Source: Saccharomyces mikatae IFO 1815 (lineage: Eukaryota > Ascomycota > Saccharomycetes > Saccharomycetales > Saccharomycetaceae). Taken from it: 64,000 nt of DNA. Below the pieces are notes generated by a model. That model did no database searches, was not told where the DNA came from, and saw only the letters and a list, made by a program, of their open reading frames with translations. A program made the translations under genes and the position numbers. The DNA lies in contig NC_079271.1 in the NCBI RefSeq assembly GCF_947241705.1, positions 434,001-498,000 on the forward strand, given 5' to 3'. Within the stretch, counting starts at the first letter, position 1; every line of letters begins with the position of its first letter. Positions 17,926-27,906 of the stretch are shown one piece after another.

Positions 17926-20016
17926 ATGGTCTTAATAAATGGCATTAAATATGCCTGTGAGAGGTGCATAAGAGGCCATAGAGTAACAACATGCAACCAT
18001 ACGGATCAACCACTTATGATGATCAAACCCAAGGGTAGACCTTCTACCACATGCGACTATTGCAAACAGCTTCGAAAAAACAAGAATGCAAACCCTGAAG
18101 GGGTTTGCACCTGTGGTCGATTAGAGAAAAAAAAATTAGCACAGAAAGCTAAAGAAGAGGCTAGAGCTAAAGCCAAAGAAAAACAAAGAAAACAGTGCAC
18201 CTGCGGAACTGATGAGGTTTGCAAATATCATGCGCAAAAAAGACATGTAAGAAAATCCCCATCCAGTTCTCAAAAGAAAGGAAGATCTATTTCACGTTCG
18301 CAACCAATGTTTGAAAGAGTATTATCTTCTACTTCACTGGATAGCAATATGCTATCCGGCCATGGAGCACTATCAGATACCTCCAGCATACTGACAAGCA
18401 CATTTTTAGACAGTGAACCCGGCACGGGCAAGATTTCAAAAGATTATCACCACGTTCCTTCATTGGCGTCCATTTCATCATTACAATCCTCTCAATCATT
18501 AGACCAAAACTTCAGTGTACCACAGAGCCCGCCATTATCTTCAATGTCATTTAATTTCCTCACTGGAAATGTGACAGAAACTAATCATAGTCACAGTAAT
18601 CATCAACATTCTAAATCAAATAGTAACTGGCAAGACAGTTCAGTAAGTTTACCAGCAAAATCTGATACACGTTTTACTTTGATGGAGAAAAACAACTCTA
18701 TGGGTCTCGACCTATTAGGCCATTCTAAACGAATATCACCGATATCAAACTCTCGCGTTGGCGAAGTTAGCGTTCCATTAGAAGAGTATATCCCTTCTGA
18801 TATTGATGGGGTGGGAAGAGTTACTGATAAAAGTTCCTTAGTTTACGATTGGCCATTTGATGAGAGTATTGAGAGAAATCTTAGTACGACAGCAACTGCA
18901 GCAACTGATTCAAGTAAGTTTGACTTGAATGACAACAATAATAAAACTAACTGCAACAATATGAATCGCAGTAACTTTAATAACAATGGTAACAATAATA
19001 ACAGCAGTAACACTATCAATAATAATAGCAACAAGGACAGCAATATCAATAATAATAACTGTTCCAGACAAGAGCATCAAAGCAATGGCCTATTTGACAT
19101 GTTTACAGATTCCTCGTCAATTTCAACGCTTTCTCGTGCAAATTTATTATTACAAGAAAAAATTGGTTCACAAGAAGGTTCAATTAAACAAGAACCCTAT
19201 TCTAAAAACCCCCAATTCCGTCATCAATTAACTTCCAGAAGTAGATCATTCATTCATCATCCAGCAAACGAGTATTTAAAGAATACTTTTGGAAATTCGA
19301 ATAGCAACGACATCGGGAAGGGGGTTGAAGTGCTATCATTGACGCCAAGTTTCATGGACATTCCAGAAAAAGAAAGAGAAACAGAAAGGTCACCATCATC
19401 AAATTACATTGCTGACAGGCCCTTTACTCGAAAACCTAGGTCATCCAGCATTGATGTAAACCATAGATATCCACCTATGCCATCCACCAATGTAGCCACA
19501 TCCCCCAGTGCATTGAATAATACAGTAGCAAGTAATCTTGACGATCAACTCAGTTTAACATCTCTCAACTCTCAACCATCATCAATAGCAAATATGATGA
19601 TGGATCCTTCTAACTTAGCTGAACAAAGTTCTATTCATTCAGTTCCTCCATCAATAAACTCTCCAAGGATGTCTAAGACCGGAAGTCGTCAAGACAAGAA
19701 CTTCCAAGCAAAAAAGGAGGAGAGAAACCCGTTGAATAGTGTACAAGATCTTTCACTACTGGAAAATGCACCAGGAGAGTTGAATCAGATGTTCTCTCTG
19801 CCACTAAAAAATATGAATAGACCGGATGCCATGAGGGAAAATTCGTCTAGTAGTAATTTCATAATCCAAGGAAATGGCACTATGTCTACGCCTTCTGCAA
19901 GGAACGAGCTTCCAGATACTTCTCCGATGAGTAGTATTCAAACAGCCTCACCACCAAGCCAATTACTCACCGATCAAGGGTTTGCGGATTTGGATAATTT
20001 TATGTCTTCGTTATGA
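17926..20016 (+). CDS. HAA1: Copper-fist transcription factor Haa1
   Basis: 696 aa from the ATG at 17926 (MVLINGIKYACERC); remembered S. cerevisiae Haa1 is 694 aa. It is the main activator of the response to weak acids such as acetic and lactic acid. The copper-fist domain is at residues 1-40: Cys11-x2-Cys14-x8-Cys23-x-His25, then RGHR-type and KGRP motifs at 16-19 and 36-39. Further Cys-rich clusters (CDYC, CTCG, CTCG) extend to about residue 105. The rest is a disordered, Ser/Asn-rich activation region, including an Asn tract at about residues 342-380 encoded by AAT/AAC repeats. Confidence 0.95.
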   Translation: MVLINGIKYACERCIRGHRVTTCNHTDQPLMMIKPKGRPSTTCDYCKQLRKNKNANPEGVCTCGRLEKKKLAQKAKEEARAKAKEKQRKQCTCGTDEVCKYHAQKRHVRKSPSSSQKKGRSISRSQPMFERVLSSTSLDSNMLSGHGALSDTSSILTSTFLDSEPGTGKISKDYHHVPSLASISSLQSSQSLDQNFSVPQSPPLSSMSFNFLTGNVTETNHSHSNHQHSKSNSNWQDSSVSLPAKSDTRFTLMEKNNSMGLDLLGHSKRISPISNSRVGEVSVPLEEYIPSDIDGVGRVTDKSSLVYDWPFDESIERNLSTTATAATDSSKFDLNDNNNKTNCNNMNRSNFNNNGNNNNSSNTINNNSNKDSNINNNNCSRQEHQSNGLFDMFTDSSSISTLSRANLLLQEKIGSQEGSIKQEPYSKNPQFRHQLTSRSRSFIHHPANEYLKNTFGNSNSNDIGKGVEVLSLTPSFMDIPEKERETERSPSSNYIADRPFTRKPRSSSIDVNHRYPPMPSTNVATSPSALNNTVASNLDDQLSLTSLNSQPSSIANMMMDPSNLAEQSSIHSVPPSINSPRMSKTGSRQDKNFQAKKEERNPLNSVQDLSLLENAPGELNQMFSLPLKNMNRPDAMRENSSSSNFIIQGNGTMSTPSARNELPDTSPMSSIQTASPPSQLLTDQGFADLDNFMSSL
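18928..19066 (+). repeat. AAT/AAC trinucleotide tract in HAA1
   Basis: Imperfect AAC/AAT repeat coding for a broken poly-Asn run within Haa1. It keeps the frame. Such tracts change length quickly between strains. Confidence 0.8.
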
Positions 20017-21438
20017 TACACTTGCTCTTCGTTTTTTGCTTTTCTGTAACTCTAACTTTCCCTTCTTCTATATATATACACTTTTATACACTTAATATTA
20101 TCATTGGCATTACGATTGCTTATACATTTTCACAATTGAAGTTACTTTTTTCCTTTTATGACGTTCTAAATTACGCACTGCGCCTTCTTTTTCCTCTGCC
20201 TAGAACACACACGTGGAAGCACAGTACTGTAGATTGCTTTTATCTTGTTAGCGTTAATACTGCTTTGAAAAATAGCATAGCCAATGGTTATAGAAACAGA
20301 GCAATAATAAAATGATCAAGTTTTAAATATGCATTCTCCTGAACGTTTTTTAAAGATGAAACGATATCCCTCCTCTTGTATAGTTCGTTACGTAAACATA
20401 GCAACAAGGACCTTTACATTATCATGATCTCACTATAATTATTTCGTAATTAAATGTATTGAAAAGGTAAACTCCGAGTCCATAGAAATGAAGCACCTGC
20501 TCTCAATGACAAATCAAGATTTAAACTACGGGACTTCACACCTTATCTCCCCACTTATCAAGAAAAAATAGGCAAAAAAAAAGTAAATATAATTTCTTTT
20601 TGTAAAGGCAACACCGTAAGATAGCTTGCGCGTCTTCCTTGCACTCTGCCTTGGGCAACCTGGGTCTTCAACTACTCATCCTTTTGAACCGCCTCCATTG
20701 ATGCCCGATATCCTGCTCACATAAAGACAAATTCCCGTCCTCCTGAACAACGACGCCCGCATTATGTCTCTTCAACAGACCAAGTGAAACAACCAAGATA
20801 ACCAAACCACTTCTAATTACCGGGAGAATGGAAGACAAGAAACAGTAGAAAAGTTCAAGTTCAACTCCCTTCCATACGACCCGTATCAATGCAAGGTAAA
20901 AACGGGCTGTTAATAATGGAAAGGAGACATGTACGAGAAATTCAATGAACTTTCACTGCTGGCGCACAATTATTTTCATGTATTCTTCCGCGAAATTTAA
21001 AATTTCTTATTCTCAATCTTCTTTACATGTCTAGAAAGAATTTATTGGAGAGAAAAATCTAGACCTGCCAAGCCGATAAACGAACGCCTGCGACAAAACA
21101 GTGTGAACATTATTTCAGAGGGTAGAGTCATGTAGGCGGAGACGAAAACAAGGTTTAGCTTTTCGTAGAATTGCCCATTTCATGTTTATCAACGTTAAAG
21201 GTTAAATGGAGGTATGACAAAAGAAATTTTCTTGTTCAATGTTCGCATTTTTGGATTCTTTTTCTTCGACTGGCTGTAGTTATCCTTCTATATTACGTAC
21301 AACAATTACTTCTGAATGAAGAATTTTGGTTCTTTCATATAGATCGTGAGGAAAGAAGGCGCACTTGAATAATTTGAGAAACAAGAGGGCGAACAATAGC
21401 TTACCAATCTGTTGGTTTGTTTGGATCAATTGTTAGAT
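20017..21438. other. HAA1-SUT2 intergenic region
   Basis: 1422 bases holding the HAA1 3' region and the SUT2 promoter. An ATG-led frame of 100 codons begins inside the HAA1 stop (20013-20315); it is hydrophobic, AT-driven and unlike any family I know. No tRNA, LTR or clear factor site was recognised. Confidence 0.5.
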
Positions 21439-22245
21439 ATGAAGCCAAACAATCGAACTTGTGATGTAATTACCAACAAAGACGAATCTCTTCCTGCCCT
21501 TTTACTGCCAGCTCTGAGCAATTACAGTTGTGATGATACGTTGCAAAAAGGACAAATATCAACAAATGGCAAATATCCTCCATTCGTTTTATCTGATTGC
21601 CCTTTACTACCAAAGAACTTGAGCATTCATGCAGAGCAAAGCCCAGTGCAAGTTTCTTCGGTTCAGCTTGCAGACCATAGTTATGAAAAGTGGCAAAAAG
21701 AATCCGAAAAGACCAAACTCCCCAAGCTTAGCTGTCCAACAGATTATCGAGATTACTATAAAACAATTTCTTCTGGCGAAACAACTGATTCAGCGGTTAT
21801 TTCATCTATAGCAACAAATAGACTGAAAAGGAAACGTCAAAGAGACGGCCCAAGTTGTGATTCTTGTAGAACAAAAAAAATAAAATGCAACGCGACAATC
21901 ATTGTCTATTTACAAGATAGAAACTTGATCTCCTCTATTTCTTCAAATTTGCATTATACTCTTTCTCAAGACGACATTGACCAGTTTCGAACGAAGTTTT
22001 TCAAGAAACTGCCGGACGTGATAAATACGTATGAAGTCATAAAACACCTTGATAAGATAGTTCTTTTCAAAGCCTGCACTTCTTGCAGCAGAAGAAACAA
22101 AAAAAGCGGAAAGTGTCTTTTTTCTAGAGGGTTCACAAAATCCGACATGAACGTATTCTCTAAAATAAATAGTAAACTTAAAGGCAAGACCATCTTCGAG
22201 TTGACTGTCGATGATTATATAGCCGCTGGCTTTCAAACCCTTTAG
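21439..22245 (+). CDS. SUT2: Zn2Cys6 transcription factor Sut2
   Basis: 268 aa from the ATG at 21439 (MKPNNRTCDVITNK), equal to remembered S. cerevisiae Sut2. With its paralogue Sut1 it controls sterol uptake, filamentation and mating-type responses. The zinc cluster is atypical: the first half CDSCRTKKIKC lies at about residues 145-155 and the second half CTSCSRRNKKSGKC at about 217-230, separated by an insertion of about 60 residues. This split cluster is the family hallmark. The N-terminal 130 residues are Ser/Pro-rich and disordered. Confidence 0.94.
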   Translation: MKPNNRTCDVITNKDESLPALLLPALSNYSCDDTLQKGQISTNGKYPPFVLSDCPLLPKNLSIHAEQSPVQVSSVQLADHSYEKWQKESEKTKLPKLSCPTDYRDYYKTISSGETTDSAVISSIATNRLKRKRQRDGPSCDSCRTKKIKCNATIIVYLQDRNLISSISSNLHYTLSQDDIDQFRTKFFKKLPDVINTYEVIKHLDKIVLFKACTSCSRRNKKSGKCLFSRGFTKSDMNVFSKINSKLKGKTIFELTVDDYIAAGFQTL

Positions 22246-22476
22246 GTTTCATGCATATAATATTCCCATACATAAGATTAGATACGGGAATGTTAATAAA
22301 ATATATTACTAGTAAGTTGATATTTTTTGATAATATATATTTGTTTACTCATACATATAAATTCTATTGAAGGGTACTGTTGTGTAAATAATTTAAATAA
22401 AAAAACCTCTATATGATACAGATGACCGAGCCCTCATTACCGTTTTATATCATCAAGTTGAAAGAAAAGTATTCTT

Positions 22477-25400
22477 TTATTTAGGTTCAACATTATAACG
22501 CAATCTTATACCCATTGCGGACAATTCTGAATCCAAGTACTTCAATACAAATGGTATAGCCACTGTAGTTGTCTCATTACCGCCAACAAATTTATTCCCT
22601 TGTCCATCTTCCCAGATCTGAGAGTCGTCAATGAAAATCTTTTCCCCGTCTTCTGATTTGGTTAATAACTTCTTTGCATCTTCAAATCTCATGGAACAAC
22701 GACGACAACAAACAGTCGAGATCGAACCAATTCTTGGCACACTCTGTTGTGTAGTCAAAATAGAACCACACTCGCGGCACACAGATGCTTGTGTATAATC
22801 TGATGAATTTAGTAAACGGTCTTGTAATAAGAAAGATGTACCGTGACCGATCAGAGCATCTCTTTCCATCTCACCGACACGAATACCACCGTGCCTCTTT
22901 CTACCTTTGACAGGTTGCATGGTCAAACTATTAACAGGACCCGTGGAACGGACTTGGAACTTATCATTGACCATGTGACGTAATCTTTGGTAGTAGACAA
23001 CACCAACATAAATATCTGCCCTTAGTTCTTCACCAGTAGCACCAGAATACATTGGCTCATTACCGTGGTAATTGTAACCCGCCTTCGCCAGTTGGTCACC
23101 AAAATAATCAGCTGGAGTGTCATCCTCATTGAAGATCCATGGTGTGGAATCTTGTGCGATACCGTGCAAAGCACCTGCCTTACCTGCGAGAGATTCGACG
23201 AACATACCAATGGTCATACGTGAAGGGAAAGCATGAGGGTTAATAATGATATCTGGTTGGATACCTGTTTCACTGAAAGGCATATCAATGGTTGGCCATT
23301 TTCTTGAACAAACACCCTTTTGACCATGTCTAGAGGAAAATTTATCACCGATTTGAGGTGTTCTTCTAATACGGTATTTTATGCTGACAGTTTGTAATTC
23401 TTGGAATTTGTTAGATTCGTCACCAATTAGGTTCACTTCCTCAATATATGCTGGTTCGGAGGAATGATATGTCTTAATTTTAGTTTTATTTAAAGTATCA
23501 TCGAAGTATGCACATATTGGATCACCTTCTTCGACATAGGTACCAATAAATGGCAAACCATCCTCATCTAGTTTTTCGAGCCATTCCTTTGGCCATTCAT
23601 CATTTCCAAAACCAAAGTGCTGGGTAATTGGATCACCACGATTTCTGTTAAGCGCCAAGTCCACCTTCTCAGTCTTATACATAGTACCATAACCGAAACC
23701 TCTTTCATCAGCAGATTTGTTTATAATCATTGCATCATCCATATCATAACCGGTGTATGAGATTACAGCAACAACAGCATTAAATCCATTTGGAAAGTTA
23801 TCCATACCGTAATCATCATATAAGTTAGCTTTCACGATAGGTGTTTGACCAGTTTGCAACCTATATAATTTATTGTCGGAACGATGACATAAAGCTACAC
23901 CTGGAGTACCCATGGTTTGTTTACCCATCTGACATTGGTACATGTTTCTTGGGGATTGATTAAAATCAGAAAATGGGGTCAAATTGGCCAAAATAGACAG
24001 AATATTCGTGGGCGTGAATTCAACGTGTGTATGAACGTTATTTTGAATTTCTTGCGGTGTGACAGCAATATTCATGTAAACTTGTTCGAAAGGACCAACA
24101 ATGTCTTCCTTATCAAGAGGCAGATAACGGACGGGACGCAGCATCCTGGAATGACCACCAAATAAGTAAAGACCTGGATATTGACCACGAGTTGATGGGG
24201 GAACATAACCAATTTCTAGATCAATTGGCAACCCGGGCGTCTTACCTTCAACCTTCCAGTATCTCAATGTATCCGCAATGATTTTACCTTGCTCATGAGA
24301 GACCCAACCAATAATTTTACCATCGATTTGAACACAACACAGAGAAGGACCAGCAGCAAATGTGTGAGATGCCGGAGCTACTCCGAGTGAGTATAATATC
24401 GAAGGAATTTTTGAAACATCAGATTGCTGAGTTGATATACGACACTTGTGTGCAAAATGGTTTAATAGACCACAAGGGGAACCGTCCGGTGTATGGACAG
24501 GACACAAGAAACCCCACGACTCTGGTAATAATTTTCTAACCGTAGTTGTTTTTAACTGTGCAAAAAAGGAGCCTCTGTGAACCATTCTAAAATGAGAAAT
24601 AAAACGGTAGAAGTTAATTTTTTCTGCAACAACAGTATAACCAGAGACTTGTTGTAAATCCAACCCAGACTGAGAGACCAAGTTACCTGTTGACAGAAAG
24701 TATTGCATTTTGGAACCAATGTTTTCGTTGACCCTCATTAAAACTCTCGACATATATCTTTTATCTTTGAAATTAATGGCCATGCCACGGTTAATATCCA
24801 TTCTGACTTGAGCAATAATATTTTGCAAGTACTCATCAATTTTTTCTTTTAAGATCATACCGTACAAGAAACCACCTAAAAGAACTTCCTGATGTTGCGT
24901 AGCATCTGGGTTATCTGGAGAACATTCCCCTGCAACCAAAGAATACAACTTTCTGATCATAAACAATAACATTCTGAATTTATCTTGGGTGCCATCATTA
25001 CCCAGATGCACTAGGACGATACGGTCAAGGACTTCTTGTCCAACCTCCAAATCAGATTGATCAGGGGATGCTTGAAAAACGACACGAAATTTGTCCCCTA
25101 AATATTGCAATACTTGCGTACGATTTTGCAGTTGAGGATATCTTTTCTTAAAACCACGTAATAATAGTTCTAAACGATCGGTTAAAAATGAATCCTTAAC
25201 ATCATTACCAATAATACCATCAAAAATTTCCCTATCACTAGTATGGCACAAGGCTTTTAGAATCATGACAGCAGGAACCAAATACTCGTTTTTTCTCCAA
25301 GAAAATCTAAAAGTTACTTGACCATCATTTAAGTAATGTAGAACATTAGTTTGAGAAGTTTGATCTGGCCTGACGGATCTAATTTGAATACCATAGTGAG

Positions 25401-26088
25401 AGTATGATGCACCTCTATTAGCAAAAGATGGTCTAATAATAGCCATAGGATGATTTCTACGTTGTACAATCAACATTCTAATCAATTTTTCTATACCATT
25501 GACAATAAAGTAACCACCAATTTCATCGGATTCCTCTTTGTGTTGTACCAATTCATATGGTGACATTTTGTTCAAATGACATCTGTTACTTTGTAACATA
25601 ACTGGTAAACCCCCACAATCTCTTACTTCGAATAAGTTCTCCTCGCCATTATTAACGGACCATTTTAGCTTTAAAAGTAACTTACCTCTGTAGGAAGTAA
25701 GTCTTTGTCTTGACTCACTTGGGTAAACTTTCCTCTCGACTGCAGAGGAAACACCATCATTAGACATGGGCTTTGCAATAGACACTTGCTCTACACTGAC
25801 AGAAAGCTTATTTCCAAGGTAGCCGCTATTCGTTATTTCATCTTCAGAATTGAGTGGCTTTCCATCAAATACAACTTTTTCACCTATATCCTTAACACCG
25901 AGGTTTAACAAACCTCCATCCAGCCCTTCTGTTAGTGCATTAAAGGACCCAATGTGAGGTTGAACAGCTTCCTGTAATAGTGGAAATGCTGACTTATCCT
26001 TAGGAGGGTTGATGAAGCGAGATTCACGTTCTAGAGTACGGAAATCCGCCGTTCTGGCTTGAATAGGCGGTTTGATCACTTTACTCAT
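22477..26088 (-). CDS. RPA135: RNA polymerase I second-largest subunit Rpa135
   Basis: 1203 aa, the family length. It forms half of the Pol I active centre that transcribes 35S rRNA in the nucleolus. The catalytic hallmark GYDMDDAMIINKSADERG lies around residues 778-795. The switch/hybrid-binding region includes RTPQIGDKFSSRHGQKGVC around 915-933. The C-terminal zinc site is CRECG...CCRRC (about 1104-1131). It is convergent with SUT2 (231 bases between stops). PAC and RRPE boxes upstream fit the ribosome-biogenesis regulon. Confidence 0.98.
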   Translation of the reverse strand: MSKVIKPPIQARTADFRTLERESRFINPPKDKSAFPLLQEAVQPHIGSFNALTEGLDGGLLNLGVKDIGEKVVFDGKPLNSEDEITNSGYLGNKLSVSVEQVSIAKPMSNDGVSSAVERKVYPSESRQRLTSYRGKLLLKLKWSVNNGEENLFEVRDCGGLPVMLQSNRCHLNKMSPYELVQHKEESDEIGGYFIVNGIEKLIRMLIVQRRNHPMAIIRPSFANRGASYSHYGIQIRSVRPDQTSQTNVLHYLNDGQVTFRFSWRKNEYLVPAVMILKALCHTSDREIFDGIIGNDVKDSFLTDRLELLLRGFKKRYPQLQNRTQVLQYLGDKFRVVFQASPDQSDLEVGQEVLDRIVLVHLGNDGTQDKFRMLLFMIRKLYSLVAGECSPDNPDATQHQEVLLGGFLYGMILKEKIDEYLQNIIAQVRMDINRGMAINFKDKRYMSRVLMRVNENIGSKMQYFLSTGNLVSQSGLDLQQVSGYTVVAEKINFYRFISHFRMVHRGSFFAQLKTTTVRKLLPESWGFLCPVHTPDGSPCGLLNHFAHKCRISTQQSDVSKIPSILYSLGVAPASHTFAAGPSLCCVQIDGKIIGWVSHEQGKIIADTLRYWKVEGKTPGLPIDLEIGYVPPSTRGQYPGLYLFGGHSRMLRPVRYLPLDKEDIVGPFEQVYMNIAVTPQEIQNNVHTHVEFTPTNILSILANLTPFSDFNQSPRNMYQCQMGKQTMGTPGVALCHRSDNKLYRLQTGQTPIVKANLYDDYGMDNFPNGFNAVVAVISYTGYDMDDAMIINKSADERGFGYGTMYKTEKVDLALNRNRGDPITQHFGFGNDEWPKEWLEKLDEDGLPFIGTYVEEGDPICAYFDDTLNKTKIKTYHSSEPAYIEEVNLIGDESNKFQELQTVSIKYRIRRTPQIGDKFSSRHGQKGVCSRKWPTIDMPFSETGIQPDIIINPHAFPSRMTIGMFVESLAGKAGALHGIAQDSTPWIFNEDDTPADYFGDQLAKAGYNYHGNEPMYSGATGEELRADIYVGVVYYQRLRHMVNDKFQVRSTGPVNSLTMQPVKGRKRHGGIRVGEMERDALIGHGTSFLLQDRLLNSSDYTQASVCRECGSILTTQQSVPRIGSISTVCCRRCSMRFEDAKKLLTKSEDGEKIFIDDSQIWEDGQGNKFVGGNETTTVAIPFVLKYLDSELSAMGIRLRYNVEPK

Positions 26089-26170
26089 CTCAGCAAATAC
26101 GTTGCTCTACGTTAACTTTTAAAGATTATCAGGGAAGATATACTAAAAAGTAAATGGTATATAATTAGGA

Positions 26171-26181
26171 GATGAGATGAG
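26171..26181. promoter_or_regulatory. PAC box upstream of RPA135
   Basis: GATGAGATGAG matches the core of the polymerase A and C (PAC) element bound by Tod6/Dot6. It is 83-93 bases before the RPA135 ATG, the usual distance for Pol I and Pol III subunit genes. Confidence 0.75.
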
Positions 26182-26196
26182 TCTCTAAGATGCGCT

Positions 26197-26208
26197 TGAA
26201 AAATTTTT
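26197..26208. promoter_or_regulatory. RRPE box upstream of RPA135
   Basis: TGAAAAATTTTT matches the rRNA-processing element bound by Stb3. It stands 16 bases beyond the PAC box; the PAC/RRPE pair is the signature of the ribosome-biogenesis regulon. Confidence 0.75.
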
Positions 26209-26856
26209 CATGCAAAAAAAAATACATCTGAGAGAAAATGAAGTTAAACAAAGGTTCCCCGTAATTAGCGATCACAAATTCATAGGAACTTCTTACGGAA
26301 CTGCTCAAGCACTATGACTACGCTATTATTTTTATTGCAAATATTTGAGTAGCATAGAAAAGCTCAAGTGGGCACTAGCGAACAAAAAATTATCTATTTT
26401 AGGTGCCTTTTACTGTTAAAGTATGCTCCGTTCCATTTCTCGGTATGACATATCGACACAATTAATGACATGCACTATAAAGTATTATTTCACATCAATT
26501 GTATATATTGTAAGTCTTTGTTTCTTTGCCTCAATATATTCTTAGTACTTTTCATTAGAAAACCTACCGTGAAAATTGAACGGTAATTGCGAGGATATTT
26601 TTGTAGAAGCCATCCGCTAAGAAAAGTTATACATTAAAGAAGAGAGAATTGTACCTGCAAAGAAATTATAAGGTAAATCTTTCTACATCGATTGTGGGTT
26701 TACCAAAGTAATAAATCCATCAACTATCTATGATGAATCAACTTAATCTGAAATAGATGGAGATTTACCCACATTGTGTTTCGATAATGGGTAAATACTA
26801 AGAACAGTATAGGTTAATGAGATATTACGTTTCTTCCCGCTTTACCGTTGAAAAGG
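26209..26856. other. Region between RPA135 promoter and tRNA-Lys
   Basis: 648 bases without an open frame of note. Around 26675-26800 there is a loose inverted similarity (TGTGGGTTTACC near 26692 against GATTTACCCACAT near 26762), possibly a weak hairpin. No LTR was recognised. Confidence 0.4.
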
Positions 26857-26929
26857 GCCTTGTTGGCGCAATCGGTAGCGCGTATGACTCTTAATCATAA
26901 GGTTAGGGGTTCGAGCCCCCTACAGGGCT
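26857..26929 (+). tRNA. tK(CUU)P: tRNA-Lys (anticodon CUU)
   Basis: 73 nt, acceptor arms GCCTTGT/ACAGGGC, D-arm GGCGCAATCGGTAGCGC, anticodon CTT at 26890-26892 (tRNA positions 34-36), T-arm GGGGTTCGAGCCCC. No intron. TTTTTT at 26932-26937 is the Pol III terminator. It is placed between RPA135 and YPR010C-A as in S. cerevisiae. Confidence 0.97.
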
Positions 26930-27192
26930 TATTTTTTAATGATACTAAGCGCCCCCAGAACCCACAACTCTATGAAGCAGGAATTCTGTGAACTATAAAT
27001 TGTGGTATGCAAAAATCACTGAAGAAAGTGCTAAAATAAATAATCGTGGCGGTATTGGCATGTATACAGTATTCATTTCTTAGTTATATTAAAAGGTATT
27101 TGAAGAATAAATAATATTTCGATTTGTTCCCGACAACTATTGAAAAATGTTTTAAGTGTAGATATTAATATAACAAGTCATCAGTGAGGCAT

Positions 27193-27567
27193 TTAATCCT
27201 TCTCTTTAGCAAGAACTTCATCTAGACTAGACAATTCTGGGTTTCCTGTCAATCTCAATGTCTCATCGGTTCTTAACTTCTTATATGTAAAATATGTCCC
27301 AGAACATAAAGCTACACCAACTGCGAGAAATAATGGTGTCAATTCAACAGGTATTTTGTAGCCACCAGACGATTTTTTCTAATTGTTCTGTTAGTATAAT
27401 ACTCTATTTATTTTTGCCTGCATTTGGGATCAACATTGTTTGTGTTTCCAAAAATACCCCAATGCTGAACCATGTCAGAACAAATGTACGATTACACGTT
27501 AATTTGGGTAGAACGAAAATTGCCCTTTACATACAGCTGTATTCAATAGTAACTGCGCTGGTCTCAT
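27193..27567 (-). CDS. MIN8: Small mitochondrial inner-membrane protein Min8 (YPR010C-A), spliced
   Basis: A two-exon gene. Exon 1 (27567-27535) encodes [11 protein letters not shown]. The intron (27534-27379, 156 nt) has a GTATGT donor at 27534-27529, a perfect TACTAAC branch site at 27396-27390, and ends in TTAG. Exon 2 (27378-27193) encodes [20 protein letters not shown] onward, ending VLAKEKD. The joined product is 72 aa, the length and sequence I remember for YPR010C-A/Min8. One hydrophobic segment (about residues 24-40) fits a single-span mitochondrial membrane protein. Its exact role is not clear. Neither exon is conspicuous as a plain open frame. Confidence 0.92.
27379..27534 (-). other. 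Spliceosomal intron of MIN8
   Basis: 156 nt with consensus 5' site GTATGT, branch point TACTAAC (27396-27390) and 3' AG at 27380-27379, only 10 nt after the branch-point box. Splicing keeps codon phase 0 and gives the conserved [17 protein letters not shown] junction. Confidence 0.92.
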
Positions 27568-27906
27568 TTTTCTTTTATCTTTCTTCTTTTAAATATGATT
27601 AGAGGTTGTTAAGAAGTTGCTAGAGATAAGTACGACCCAAAAGAAAGCAAGTTTACCATCAGTTTAAGAAGAGTGATAGTTGCTCTTGAGGAGATGGCTA
27701 TGCCTTTAAAGCTGCCCTCCTCTTGATCATAAAATACGGAAATCCTCCGCTTTGTACAATATGATTGGCTCACGCCACAAGACCGATATAAAAGAAAAAA
27801 CAAACAAGTCAATGTTATATACAGAATGCCATCCCTCCACAGAAGAAAGACTTATATCTCATCATATTATCTCTCAATTTCGCTGTTTCATGGTTTCATG
27901 GTTGTC
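27568..27906. other. MIN8 upstream / YPR011C 3' region
   Basis: 339 bases. Holds the MIN8 promoter. An inverted pair CGG-N7-CCG near 27737-27749 could be a Zn2Cys6 site, but a single example is weak. Nothing else is seen. Confidence 0.4.

Noticed and set aside
20013-20315. 100-codon ATG frame overlapping the HAA1 stop by ATGA
   Set aside because: Hydrophobic only because the DNA is T-rich; no family recognised, no such gene known at this place, and ATGA coupling is not used by yeast nuclear genes.
26675-26800. Weak inverted similarity beside tRNA-Lys, considered as an LTR or hairpin
   Set aside because: Too imperfect and too short, and does not resemble delta, sigma or tau LTR ends.
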